A stretch of 64,000 nt of DNA from the NCBI RefSeq assembly GCF_015070855.1, contig NZ_JADDIX010000007.1, positions 99,734 to 163,733 on the forward strand, in the 5' to 3' direction. Both the position numbers and the translations under genes were made by a program. Under the pieces are notes generated by a model. That model searched no databases. It was not told where the DNA came from and worked only from the letters and a program-made list of their open reading frames with translations. The DNA comes from Pseudomonas lopnurensis. GTDB lineage: Bacteria; Pseudomonadota; Gammaproteobacteria; Pseudomonadales; Pseudomonadaceae. Below, piece by piece: positions 1-6,887 of this stretch; the first letter of the stretch is position 1, and each line of letters starts with the position of its first letter.

Positions 1-53
1 CAAGCCTCAAGCCTCAAGCCTCAAGCCTCAAGCCTCAAGCCTCAAGCCTCAAG
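1..53. repeat. Tandem heptamer array (CAAGCCT)n
   Basis: Seven perfect head-to-tail copies of CAAGCCT followed by CAAG, starting at the very edge of the window, so the array may be longer. The complementary unit (CTTGAGGCTTG) recurs once in the sodC-flhB intergenic region near 52855. It lies just downstream of the ZIP gene stop. There is no spacer/repeat structure, so it is not a CRISPR. Confidence 0.9.
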
Positions 54-72
54 AGCATGCAGTCCCGCAGGG

Positions 73-1005
73 TCAGCCCAGCGCCGTATCCAGAAACATC
101 ATCACCGCAAAGCCCCCCATCAAGCCGAGGGTGGCCGGGGTCTGATGGCCGTTGCGATGGGTTTCGGGGATGACTTCATGTGAGACCACGAAGATCATCG
201 CGCCCGCCGCCAGACCGAGACTGACCGGATAGGCGACGGCGAACCCGCTGGACATTCCGATGCCCACCAGCGCACCGATCGGCTCCATGAGCCCGGACGC
301 CGCGGCTATCAGTGCCGAGGCCAGCGCCGACAGGCCGGTGGTCCGCAGCGCCAGCGCCACCGCCAGCCCTTCCGGAATATCCTGGATGGAAATGGCGGTG
401 GTCAGCGGCAAGCCGACGCTCATGTCGCCATTGGCGAAACTCACGCCGATTGCCATGCCCTCCGGGATGTTGTGCAAGGCGATTGCCAGCACGAACAGCC
501 ACACCCGGTTGAGCCGTTCGCACTCCGGACCACAGGGCCCGGTGCTCGCATGTTCGTGTGGGGTGAAGTAATCCAGGCCGAGCATCAGCAGCACGCCGAT
601 CCCGAGCCCGACCACCACGGTCAATGCCGCCGCCGGACCGTTGCCGAAGATCTCGCGACCGGCTTCCAGCCCGGGCAGGATCAGCGAGAACGCACTGGCA
701 GCCAGCATCATGCCGGCGGCGAAGCCGAGCATGCTGTCCTGGGTACGCGTGGATATATTGCGCAGGCCGATGGCCAGGAAGGCGCCCACGGCCGTGGCAG
801 CGAAACCGGCAGTGCCGCCCAGCATGGCATACCGGACATTGCCTGCCTGGCTGCCCTGAAAGGCATTGACGCTGCCGACTATGAGCAGAAAGAAAACGGC
901 CAGCGCCGTTCCGGCCAGACCCAGGGTGATTCCGGGATGGGCTTGAGCCTGGGCGACCCAGGCGGAACGCAAGGTGGCGGCGGGGCTATGAACGGTAGTG
1001 GTCAT
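73..1005 (-). CDS. ZIP-family divalent metal transporter (GufA-like)
   Basis: A 310-residue multi-pass inner-membrane protein of the ZIP family, which imports Zn2+ or related divalent metals into the cytoplasm. The two signature transmembrane metal-site motifs are visible: HNIPEG at residues 178-183 and QDIPEG at 208-213; the second has Gln-Asp where many ZIPs have His-Asn, as in the GufA branch. A hydrophilic loop rich in His and Cys (HEHASTGPCGPEC, about 150-162) precedes the first motif. The N-terminus carries an extra soluble/hydrophobic extension before the ZIP core. The ATG has no clear Shine-Dalgarno. Its upstream neighbour is the divergent persulfide operon. Substrate is inferred from the family only. 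Confidence 0.85.
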   Translation of the reverse strand: MTTTVHSPAATLRSAWVAQAQAHPGITLGLAGTALAVFFLLIVGSVNAFQGSQAGNVRYAMLGGTAGFAATAVGAFLAIGLRNISTRTQDSMLGFAAGMMLAASAFSLILPGLEAGREIFGNGPAAALTVVVGLGIGVLLMLGLDYFTPHEHASTGPCGPECERLNRVWLFVLAIALHNIPEGMAIGVSFANGDMSVGLPLTTAISIQDIPEGLAVALALRTTGLSALASALIAAASGLMEPIGALVGIGMSSGFAVAYPVSLGLAAGAMIFVVSHEVIPETHRNGHQTPATLGLMGGFAVMMFLDTALG

Positions 1006-1217
1006 GGTCGCGGATCCGGAAAGCGGTACGCCATTGTACTCCGCCGCCGACCGTACCCAAGCCTATGGCTGCGATAGGCATGGCCCATGGTCGTTGCGTT
1101 CACTGATTGCCCGGTCCCGGCAACCTGTCGCGCTTCAAGCTTTCCAAACCGGCCCTCGGCACAAATAACAATAAATTCTAAGCATATAACCATCATCAGG
1201 ATTAATATCGTCCTACG

Positions 1218-1235
1218 TATACCCCCAGAGGTATA
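1218..1235. promoter_or_regulatory. CsoR/CstR-type operator candidate upstream of the persulfide dioxygenase
   Basis: Perfect 6-bp inverted repeat TATACC-N6-GGTATA with a C-rich centre (TATACCCCCAGAGGTATA), about 30 bp before the start codon at 1266. The ATACC(C)...GGTAT shape with a G/C tract is the kind of site bound by CsoR/CstR-family repressors, and such a gene lies at 6546. Assignment to that regulator is inference. Confidence 0.5.
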
Positions 1236-1265
1236 AAACATTAACCGTTATCGAAGGAATAACCC

Positions 1266-2129
1266 ATGAATACCCAGGTTGAAGCCTTCTTCGATCCCGC
1301 GACCTTCACCTACAGCTATGTCGTGAGCGATCCCGAAACGCGCCAGTGCGCGCTGATCGACTCGGTGCTGGACTACGATCCCGCGTCCGGGCGCACATCC
1401 CAGGCGACCGCGAAACGCCTGATCGACCATGTGCGCCAGCATGGGCTCCAGGTGCAGTGGCTGCTGGAAACCCACGTACATGCCGATCATCTGAGCGCCG
1501 CGCCGTACCTGAAGCAACACGTGGGCGGCCAGTTGGCCATCGGTGACCAGGTCACCGTGGTACAGGACACTTTCGGCAAACTGTTCAATGCCGGCGCCGG
1601 CTTCGCCACCGATGGGCGCCAGTTCGATCGCCTGTTCCGCGACGGCGATACCTTTCAGATCGGCAATGTCCAGGCTCGCGCCATCCATACCCCGGGCCAT
1701 ACGCCGGCCTGCATGACCTATGTGATCGGCGATGCCGCCTTCGTCGGCGACACCCTGTTCATGCCCGATTACGGCACCGCCCGTTGCGACTTCCCCGGCG
1801 GCGACGCGCGCACGCTGTACCGGTCGATCCAGAAACTGTTCGCGCTGCCGGGCCAGACGCGCGTGTTCATGTGCCACGACTACCAGGCGCCGGGGCGCGA
1901 GCAATTCCTCTACGAAACCACCATCGCCGCCGAACGCGAACACAACGTGCACGTGCACGACGGCATCGACGAAGGGCAATTCGTCGCCATGCGCACCGCC
2001 CGCGACGCCACCCTGGCGATGCCCACGCTGATCCTGCCCTCGGTACAGGTCAACATGCGCGGCGGCGAACTGCCCGAGCCCGAGAGCAACGGCACGCGCT
2101 ATCTGAAGATTCCTCTGGACGTGCTGTAA
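1266..2129 (+). CDS. ETHE1/Blh-type persulfide dioxygenase (metallo-beta-lactamase fold)
   Basis: A 287-residue metallo-beta-lactamase-fold protein of the ETHE1/Blh group, which uses non-haem iron to oxidise glutathione persulfide to sulfite. Visible metal ligands are the THVHADH motif (H70, H72, D74, H75), H145 in HTPGHTP, D162 in GDTLF and H204. Length fits the Blh branch, which is slightly longer than human ETHE1. The ATG is preceded by a purine-rich GAAGGAATAACCC stretch. It leads an operon with a SulP transporter and a rhodanese and faces a BigR-type regulator operon, which is the usual setting of Blh genes. Function is inferred from family and context; no sulfide:quinone reductase is present in the window. 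Confidence 0.88.
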   Translation: MNTQVEAFFDPATFTYSYVVSDPETRQCALIDSVLDYDPASGRTSQATAKRLIDHVRQHGLQVQWLLETHVHADHLSAAPYLKQHVGGQLAIGDQVTVVQDTFGKLFNAGAGFATDGRQFDRLFRDGDTFQIGNVQARAIHTPGHTPACMTYVIGDAAFVGDTLFMPDYGTARCDFPGGDARTLYRSIQKLFALPGQTRVFMCHDYQAPGREQFLYETTIAAEREHNVHVHDGIDEGQFVAMRTARDATLAMPTLILPSVQVNMRGGELPEPESNGTRYLKIPLDVL

Positions 2130-2225
2130 CGCCTGCATGGAGGGCACCCCATTGCGAGCGATGAAACCACGGGTCGCGGATCCGACCGAGGCGCCGAACG
2201 CCTGCGACTTCGGCCGGAAAAAGCA

Positions 2226-3983
2226 GTGATGAAACAGAGATTTGCGCGTTACCTGCCCTGCCTGACATGGGCCAGCCGGTACGATCGCGGCGCCGCAGTC
2301 AAGGACAGCTTGGCGGCGCTGATCGTGACGCTGATGCTGATCCCGCAGAGCCTGGCCTATGCCATGCTCGCGGGCTTGCCGCCGGTGACCGGCCTGTATG
2401 CCAGTATCCTGCCGCTGGTCGCCTATACCCTCTTCGGTACCAGCCGCACGCTGGCGGTCGGCCCGGTGGCGGTGGTTTCGCTGATGACTGCCGCCGCGCT
2501 AGGCCCGCTGTTCGCCACTGGCAGCGCCGAATATGCCGGGGCAGCGTTGCTTCTGGCCCTGCTCTCGGGCGTCGTGCTGCTGTCGATGGCGCTGCTGCGC
2601 CTGGGCGTTCTCGCCAATTTTCTCAGCCATCCCGTGATTTCCGGTTTCGTCAGCGCCTCAGGCATGCTCATCGCCCTCGGCCAACTCGAGCACATCCTCG
2701 GTATCGCGGTGGAAGGCGAGAACGCGCTGGAACTGCTGCCGGGTCTGATCGTCGGCCTGCCACATACGCACCCACCGACCTTGGCGATCGGAGCATCCAG
2801 CCTGCTGTTGCTGTTCCTGGTACGCAGCCGACTCGGCAACTGGCTGGAGCGGCGCGGCGTCAGTACCCGAGCCGCCAGCAATCTGACCAGGATCGGCCCG
2901 GTCATCGCCCTGTTGCTGGCGACCGCCGTGGTCGGCGGCCTGCAACTGGCCGATAATGGCGTGCGGGTAGTTGGCGAAGTGCCCAGGGGGCTCCCTTCAT
3001 TCCAGTTGCCGGTGCTGGACCCGGCACTGCTGCTGCAACTGCTGCCGGCTGCCGTGCTGATCAGCCTGGTCGGCTTCGTCGAGTCGGTCTCGGTGGCGCA
3101 GACGCTGGCGGCCAAGCGGCGCCAGCGCATCGAACCGAACCGGGAACTGGTGGCCCTGGGCAGCGCGAACGTCGCCGCAGCCCTGACTGGCGGCCTGCCG
3201 GTGACCGGCGGCTTCTCCCGCTCGATCGTCAACTTCGATGCCGGCGCGCAGACGCCGCTGGCCGGAGCGCTGACGGCGATGGGGATCGCCATCACCGTGC
3301 TGTTCTTCACCCCGCTGTTCCGCAACCTGCCGCATGCGGTGCTGGCGGCGACGATCATCGTCGCCGTACTCAGCCTGGTAGACCTGGCCGCGCTCAGGCG
3401 GACCTGGCGCTACTCCCGCCAGGATGCCGCGGCAATGGCCGCGACCATGCTGGGCGTGCTACTGGTTGGCGTGGAAAGCGGGATTCTCCTCGGCGTCGGC
3501 CTGTCGCTGCTGCTGTTTCTCTGGCGCACCAGCCTGCCGCATATCGCGGTGGTCGGCCAACTGCCCGGCAGCGAGCACTTTCGCAATATCGAACGCTTCA
3601 GCGTCGTGCAGAGCCCCAAGGTGCTGTCGATACGCGTCGATGAAAGCCTGTATTTCCCCAATGCGCGCTATCTCGAGGATCGCGTCGCCGAGTTGGTTGG
3701 CCAACGCCCGCAAGCCGAACATCTGGTACTGATGTGCCCGGGCGTCAACCTGATCGATGCCAGCGCGCTGGAAAGTCTCGAGGCCATCGCCACACGCCTG
3801 CACGCCGCCGGCGTCCAGTTGCACCTGTCCGAGGTGAAAGGCCCGGTGATGGATCGGCTGCGTCGCGCCGAGTTTCTCAATCATTTTGGCGGGCAGGTGT
3901 TCCTCAGCCAGTACCAAGCGCTGCTCGCCTTGGATCCGCAAACCACCCGCCACGCCCTGGAGCGCCAGCGCGCCCCGGGCTGA
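2226..3983 (+). CDS. SulP-family anion transporter with STAS domain
   Basis: A 585-residue inner-membrane permease of the SulP (SLC26) family. About 10-12 hydrophobic helices span residues 25-430, beginning with the family signature region (PQSLAYAMLAGLPPVTGLYA). A cytoplasmic STAS domain follows from about 450 to 565. In this operon, between persulfide dioxygenase and rhodanese, it probably moves sulfite, sulfate or thiosulfate; exporting the sulfite made by the dioxygenase is one plausible role. A GTG at 2226 is directly followed by an ATG at 2229; either could be the start, and the SD (GGAAAAAG) is weak. The gap from the previous gene is 96 bp. Confidence 0.85.
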   Translation: MMKQRFARYLPCLTWASRYDRGAAVKDSLAALIVTLMLIPQSLAYAMLAGLPPVTGLYASILPLVAYTLFGTSRTLAVGPVAVVSLMTAAALGPLFATGSAEYAGAALLLALLSGVVLLSMALLRLGVLANFLSHPVISGFVSASGMLIALGQLEHILGIAVEGENALELLPGLIVGLPHTHPPTLAIGASSLLLLFLVRSRLGNWLERRGVSTRAASNLTRIGPVIALLLATAVVGGLQLADNGVRVVGEVPRGLPSFQLPVLDPALLLQLLPAAVLISLVGFVESVSVAQTLAAKRRQRIEPNRELVALGSANVAAALTGGLPVTGGFSRSIVNFDAGAQTPLAGALTAMGIAITVLFFTPLFRNLPHAVLAATIIVAVLSLVDLAALRRTWRYSRQDAAAMAATMLGVLLVGVESGILLGVGLSLLLFLWRTSLPHIAVVGQLPGSEHFRNIERFSVVQSPKVLSIRVDESLYFPNARYLEDRVAELVGQRPQAEHLVLMCPGVNLIDASALESLEAIATRLHAAGVQLHLSEVKGPVMDRLRRAEFLNHFGGQVFLSQYQALLALDPQTTRHALERQRAPG

Positions 3984-4020
3984 GCGATTTCTGACCACAC
4001 TCCACAGGAGAACCACAAGG

Positions 4021-4401
4021 ATGAAAACCGCCCACGACCTCGTCGAACAGGCCAGATCGCATATCCAGGAGGTATCGCTCGCCGATGCCGAGGCAGCGAT
4101 CCAGGCGGCGGACCTGCTGATCGATGTACGCGAAGCCGATGAATATCATCAGGGACATATCGCCAGCGCGCTGAACATTCCGCGAGGCCTGCTCGAATTC
4201 AAGCTCAGCAGCACACCCGAACTTGGCGCACGTGACCTGAATATCCTGCTCTATTGCAAGACCAGCGGCCGTGCGGCCCTGGCCGCCGCGTCGCTGCAGG
4301 AGATGGGTTATCTGCGGGTGAAATCCATCGCCGGAGGATTCGACGCCTGGCACGAAGCCGGACTGCCGATAGTCAAACCGAGCCTGCCGAGCTTCGAGTA
4401 G
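4021..4401 (+). CDS. Cytoplasmic single-domain rhodanese
   Basis: A 126-residue single-domain rhodanese (sulfurtransferase). The active-site loop is YCKTSGR with catalytic Cys79, and the CH2A-like LIDVREADEYHQGHI region is at 33-47. No signal peptide is present, so it should act in the cytoplasm, moving sulfane sulfur between persulfide carriers and acceptors such as glutathione or the DsrE-like protein. The start at 4021 is chosen because of the SD in CAGGAGAACCACAAGG just upstream; an in-frame ATG further upstream would overlap the SulP gene. It is the last gene of the plus-strand persulfide operon. Confidence 0.88.
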   Translation: MKTAHDLVEQARSHIQEVSLADAEAAIQAADLLIDVREADEYHQGHIASALNIPRGLLEFKLSSTPELGARDLNILLYCKTSGRAALAAASLQEMGYLRVKSIAGGFDAWHEAGLPIVKPSLPSFE

Positions 4402-4425
4402 GCCGGCCCACTGCGCCGGAGACGA

Positions 4426-4458
4426 GGCAGGCTGTCCCTGGCAACGGGACAGCCTGCC
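4426..4458. terminator. 13-bp-stem hairpin between convergent operons
   Basis: GGCAGGCTGTCCC (4426-4438), a 7-nt loop, then the exact complement GGGACAGCCTGCC (4446-4458). It lies between the rhodanese and DsrE-like genes, which converge. No U-tract follows on either strand, so it may be a Rho-assisted or 3'-end-protecting stem and not a classical intrinsic terminator. Confidence 0.6.
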
Positions 4459-4523
4459 ATGACGAGCATCGGGCGTGGCTGGCATCGCTGTCCGCCATCT
4501 CCCATGCGATACATCGATTTAGC

Positions 4524-4940
4524 TCAGAACGCGATGACCTTGCGCTCCTCTTCCAGCAGAGCGCGCCCCATCTCGTCGGGCTTGGCGGGAAGAATCTCCT
4601 CCTTCAGATCCGCCGGGACCTTTCCGGTGTTGGGCAGATAGAGCGCGCAGACCGAGGCGCTGGCACCCTTTGCGATCGCCGCATCCAGCAATTGCGCCGG
4701 TGTGACCCCCTGGGGCTTCAACGCTTCGCCAGTGGCATTCTTCAAGGCCAGGTCGCCGGCCTTGTCGCATAGCAAAATATCCACCTGACCGCCTTGGGCC
4801 TGCATCTGGTTGGCCAGCACCATCGCCATGCCCTGGGTCATGGGACTATCCGAACTGAGCACCACGGTGACCGGAATCCTGTCGGCCAGTGCAAGCGCAG
4901 GCCCCACGGCCAGTACGACGGCAGCGAGCATCTTCTTCAT
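4524..4940 (-). CDS. Exported DsrE/DsrF-like sulfur-carrier protein
   Basis: A 138-residue DsrE/F-like protein with an N-terminal signal peptide (MKKMLAAVVLAVGPALALA), so it is probably periplasmic. Two cysteines, C58 (ILLCDKAG) and C98 (ASVCALY), lie in positions typical of sulfur-accepting DsrE folds. The start at 4940 is chosen over an in-frame ATG eight codons upstream because GGAGG sits 6 nt before it and the signal peptide begins there. It is the last gene of the BigR-like regulator operon (arsR-yeeE-yeeE-DUF2892-dsrE). Role inferred: binding or relay of sulfane sulfur in the periplasm, perhaps for the YeeE/YedE proteins. Confidence 0.75.
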   Translation of the reverse strand: MKKMLAAVVLAVGPALALADRIPVTVVLSSDSPMTQGMAMVLANQMQAQGGQVDILLCDKAGDLALKNATGEALKPQGVTPAQLLDAAIAKGASASVCALYLPNTGKVPADLKEEILPAKPDEMGRALLEEERKVIAF

Positions 4941-4968
4941 GACGAACCTCCATTTCGTGGGCAACGGA

Positions 4969-5160
4969 TCAGCCCTTGGCCTTGCAGGTCCTGATCCCGA
5001 GCAGGGTGTAGGCCGGGCAGAAGCGGAAAATACCCGTGGCCAGTGGCAGCAGACCGATCCAGCCCCAGACGCCGATCACCCCACCCAGGCTCAGGCCGAT
5101 CAGCGCCAGGCCGACGATGATCCGCAGCGTACGATCGATGGTTCCAACATTGGCTTTCAT
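4969..5160 (-). CDS. DUF2892 (YgaP-type) small membrane protein
   Basis: A 63-residue membrane protein with two hydrophobic helices (about 12-31 and 33-52) and the DUF2892 pattern (MKANVGTIDRTLRIIVG, then GIFRFCPAYTLLGI). DUF2892 is the module fused to rhodanese in YgaP, a membrane sulfurtransferase; here it is freestanding, with the rhodanese as a separate gene on the opposite strand. A single Cys (C48) in RFCPAY and a near-terminal Cys (C59) are present. The start is set by GGAGGTCATT just before the ATG. It sits 14 nt after the second YeeE gene. Confidence 0.82.
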   Translation of the reverse strand: MKANVGTIDRTLRIIVGLALIGLSLGGVIGVWGWIGLLPLATGIFRFCPAYTLLGIRTCKAKG

Positions 5161-5174
5161 AATGACCTCCCCGG

Positions 5175-5594
5175 TCAGCAAGCGCGCCGGCGTTCCAGCG
5201 CGGAGAACAGCAACATCCCGCCGAGCATGGCGAGCATGAAGAGCACGATCTGCCAGTGGCCACCGAGCAGCATCGCGATCGCGGGGCCCGGGCAGATGCC
5301 GGCGACGCCCCAACCGATACCGAACAGCAGGCTGCCAGCGATCAGCCGCCCGTCGAGTTCACGCTTCTGCGGCAGTTGCATCGGTGCATCCAGCAGGGCA
5401 CGACCGCGGCGCTTGGCCCAGGCGAACGGCAGCAACGCGATGCCGATCGCGCCGGCCATCACCAGTGCCAGCGACGGGTCCCAGGCGCCCGCGAGGTCGA
5501 GAAAGCCGATCACCTTGGCCGGGTTGGCCATGCCCGAGAGCAACAATCCCAGCCCGAACAGCAGTCCGGCGACAAACGAAGCCAGCTTGCGCAT
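5175..5594 (-). CDS. YeeE/YedE-family membrane protein, second half (DUF6691-like)
   Basis: A 139-residue membrane protein with about four helices and the conserved GWGVAGICPGPA motif (95-106, Cys101). Together with the preceding gene it resembles the split YeeE/YedE (DUF395) pairs that accompany BigR and Blh; single-chain members such as TsuA import thiosulfate. The two halves probably assemble one sulfur-compound channel. The ATG at 5594 lies only 2 nt after the stop of the upstream half, so translation is likely coupled. A longer in-frame reading upstream would overlap that gene fully and is rejected. Confidence 0.82.
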   Translation of the reverse strand: MRKLASFVAGLLFGLGLLLSGMANPAKVIGFLDLAGAWDPSLALVMAGAIGIALLPFAWAKRRGRALLDAPMQLPQKRELDGRLIAGSLLFGIGWGVAGICPGPAIAMLLGGHWQIVLFMLAMLGGMLLFSALERRRAC

Positions 5595-5596
5595 GG

Positions 5597-6031
5597 TCAG
5601 CCTCCCAGGAGATGGCGCAGGACGAATACCGTGGCGAAGCCGGCCGTCATGAATGTCAGCGTCGCGACGATGGAGCGCGGCGACAACCGCGAAATGCCGC
5701 ATACCCCATGGCCACTGGTGCAACCGCCGCCGTAGCGAGTGCCGATGCCGACCAGCAACCCGGCGATCAGCAACCCGGGCCAGCCGACCTGAAATTCCGG
5801 GTTCGGCAAATTGCCGAACAGCATCCACGGCAGGGGCGCCAGGAGTACGCCGAGAATGAACAGGAACTTCTCGCCTCGCCCTTCCGCGCCCCGCTCCAGC
5901 AGACTCGCGAGCAGGCCGCTGATCCCGGCGATACGGCCATTGAGGACGACGAACAAGCTCGCGGCCGCACCGATCAGCACACCGCCGGCCAGGGCCGTCC
6001 AGGGCGTGAAATTGCCCCAGTCGATAGTCAT
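5597..6031 (-). CDS. YeeE/YedE-family membrane protein, first half
   Basis: A 144-residue membrane protein with the YeeE/YedE signature GTRYGGGCTSGHGVCG (97-112; Cys104 and Cys111), the conserved cysteine motif through which TsuA-type proteins pass thiosulfate. Hydrophobic helices flank it on both sides. The ATG at 6031 overlaps the regulator stop codon (ATGA), so it is translationally coupled to the ArsR gene. Partner of the next gene. Function inferred: movement of thiosulfate or a related sulfur species across the inner membrane. Confidence 0.83.
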   Translation of the reverse strand: MTIDWGNFTPWTALAGGVLIGAAASLFVVLNGRIAGISGLLASLLERGAEGRGEKFLFILGVLLAPLPWMLFGNLPNPEFQVGWPGLLIAGLLVGIGTRYGGGCTSGHGVCGISRLSPRSIVATLTFMTAGFATVFVLRHLLGG

Positions 6032-6354
6032 TGCCGTTCCCTCTCGCAAAACAGCTGGTACAGCGTGGTGATCACGGCCAGAGCCTCCGGGCTGCTGATC
6101 CGGTAGTAGACCTGCTTGCCGTCGCGGCGGGTTTCCACAAGCCCCTCACGCCGCAGCACCGCGAGTTGCTGCGACAGCGTGGGCTGCTGGATGCCCAGCA
6201 ATGTCTCGAGCTCGCTGACGTTGCGTTCGCCCTGGGACAGCTGGCAGAGCAGCAACAGACGATCGGGATTGGCCAGCGCCTTGAGCAGCGCCCCGGCCGA
6301 AGCGGCATTGGCGCGCAGTTGCTGGATATCCAGTTCGGGGGAATTCGGATTCAT
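6028..6354 (-). CDS. BigR/SqrR-like ArsR-family persulfide-sensing repressor
   Basis: A 108-residue winged-helix ArsR-family regulator. It has exactly two cysteines, C37 (LLLLCQL) and C103 (QLFCERE), 66 residues apart, the same spacing as the redox pair in BigR (C42/C108) and SqrR (C41/C107), which form a disulfide or polysulfide bridge on sulfide exposure and release DNA. It lacks the ELCVCDL metal site of ArsR/SmtB metal sensors. It heads the yeeE-yeeE-DUF2892-dsrE operon, and a perfect 9-bp inverted repeat lies 25 bp upstream, so it probably represses its own operon and perhaps the divergent one. Assignment is strong by cysteine geometry and context. Confidence 0.87.
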   Translation of the reverse strand: MNPNSPELDIQQLRANAASAGALLKALANPDRLLLLCQLSQGERNVSELETLLGIQQPTLSQQLAVLRREGLVETRRDGKQVYYRISSPEALAVITTLYQLFCERERQ

Positions 6355-6378
6355 GGCGGCACGAATAGTTAAGACAAA

Positions 6379-6404
6379 AACAATATATTTATTTGTATAT
6401 TGTT
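6379..6404. promoter_or_regulatory. AT-rich inverted repeat, probable operator of the BigR-like repressor
   Basis: AACAATATA-N8-TATATTGTT, a perfect 9-bp inverted repeat in an AT-rich island that stands out from the surrounding G+C-rich DNA. It lies 25 bp before the ATG of the ArsR-family gene at 6354 and overlaps the likely promoter. BigR-family proteins bind AT-rich palindromes. A left half-site (AACAATA) also occurs at about 1167-1173 before the dioxygenase, but without a matching right half. Confidence 0.65.
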
Positions 6405-6545
6405 ATGCAAGCCGCCCACCGAAAGAAAGTGGTCATCGGCCTCCCGCGCCGTTAGCATGCCCCTGCCCGTATATCGAGCAGACGCGCCTCCCGCCACACC
6501 GGCCGGGATTATCGCCGCCCATTTCTATGAGACCGAGGTACCTGC

Positions 6546-6836
6546 ATGGACAACCAGGCCACTCCTGTCGCAACCGCAGAGTTGCAACATCAGCAGCAGG
6601 CCATGCTGAAACGGCTGGCCAGGGTCGAGGGCCAAGTGCGCGGCATCCAGGCCATGATCAAGCGCGGCGACGATTGCGAAGCCATCGCCCAGCAGTTCTC
6701 CGCAGCCCGGAGCGCGCTGGACAAGGCCTATCGACTGATGCTGACCTGCCTGCTGGAAGAAGCCCTGAACGATCACGAACAGGATACCGGCGAGGCGCTG
6801 GAGCGGGTCCGTGCCATCTTCACGAAGTACACCTGA
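6546..6836 (+). CDS. CsoR/CstR/FrmR-family (DUF156) repressor
   Basis: A 96-residue all-helical CsoR-family protein with the typical RVEGQVRGIQAMI DNA-binding helix (26-38). Two cysteines are present, C44 (GDDCEAI) and C68 (MLTCLLEE). C44 aligns with the N-terminal ligand Cys of CsoR, CstR and FrmR, but C68 sits one residue before the usual His position, and the WxHC copper site of CsoR is missing. This argues against Cu(I) sensing and fits thiol or persulfide sensing, though the geometry is not that of CstR. SD GAGG precedes the ATG. It is separated from the BigR-like operon by about 190 bp. Confidence 0.8.
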   Translation: MDNQATPVATAELQHQQQAMLKRLARVEGQVRGIQAMIKRGDDCEAIAQQFSAARSALDKAYRLMLTCLLEEALNDHEQDTGEALERVRAIFTKYT

Positions 6837-6887
6837 AGCGTTTCGGCGCACCGCCCCCCCGCTCTGGCGCGATCTGACCGCCAGCCG

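Noticed and set aside
1-53. Short CRISPR array
   Set aside because: 7-bp units without spacers and no cas genes; a simple tandem repeat.
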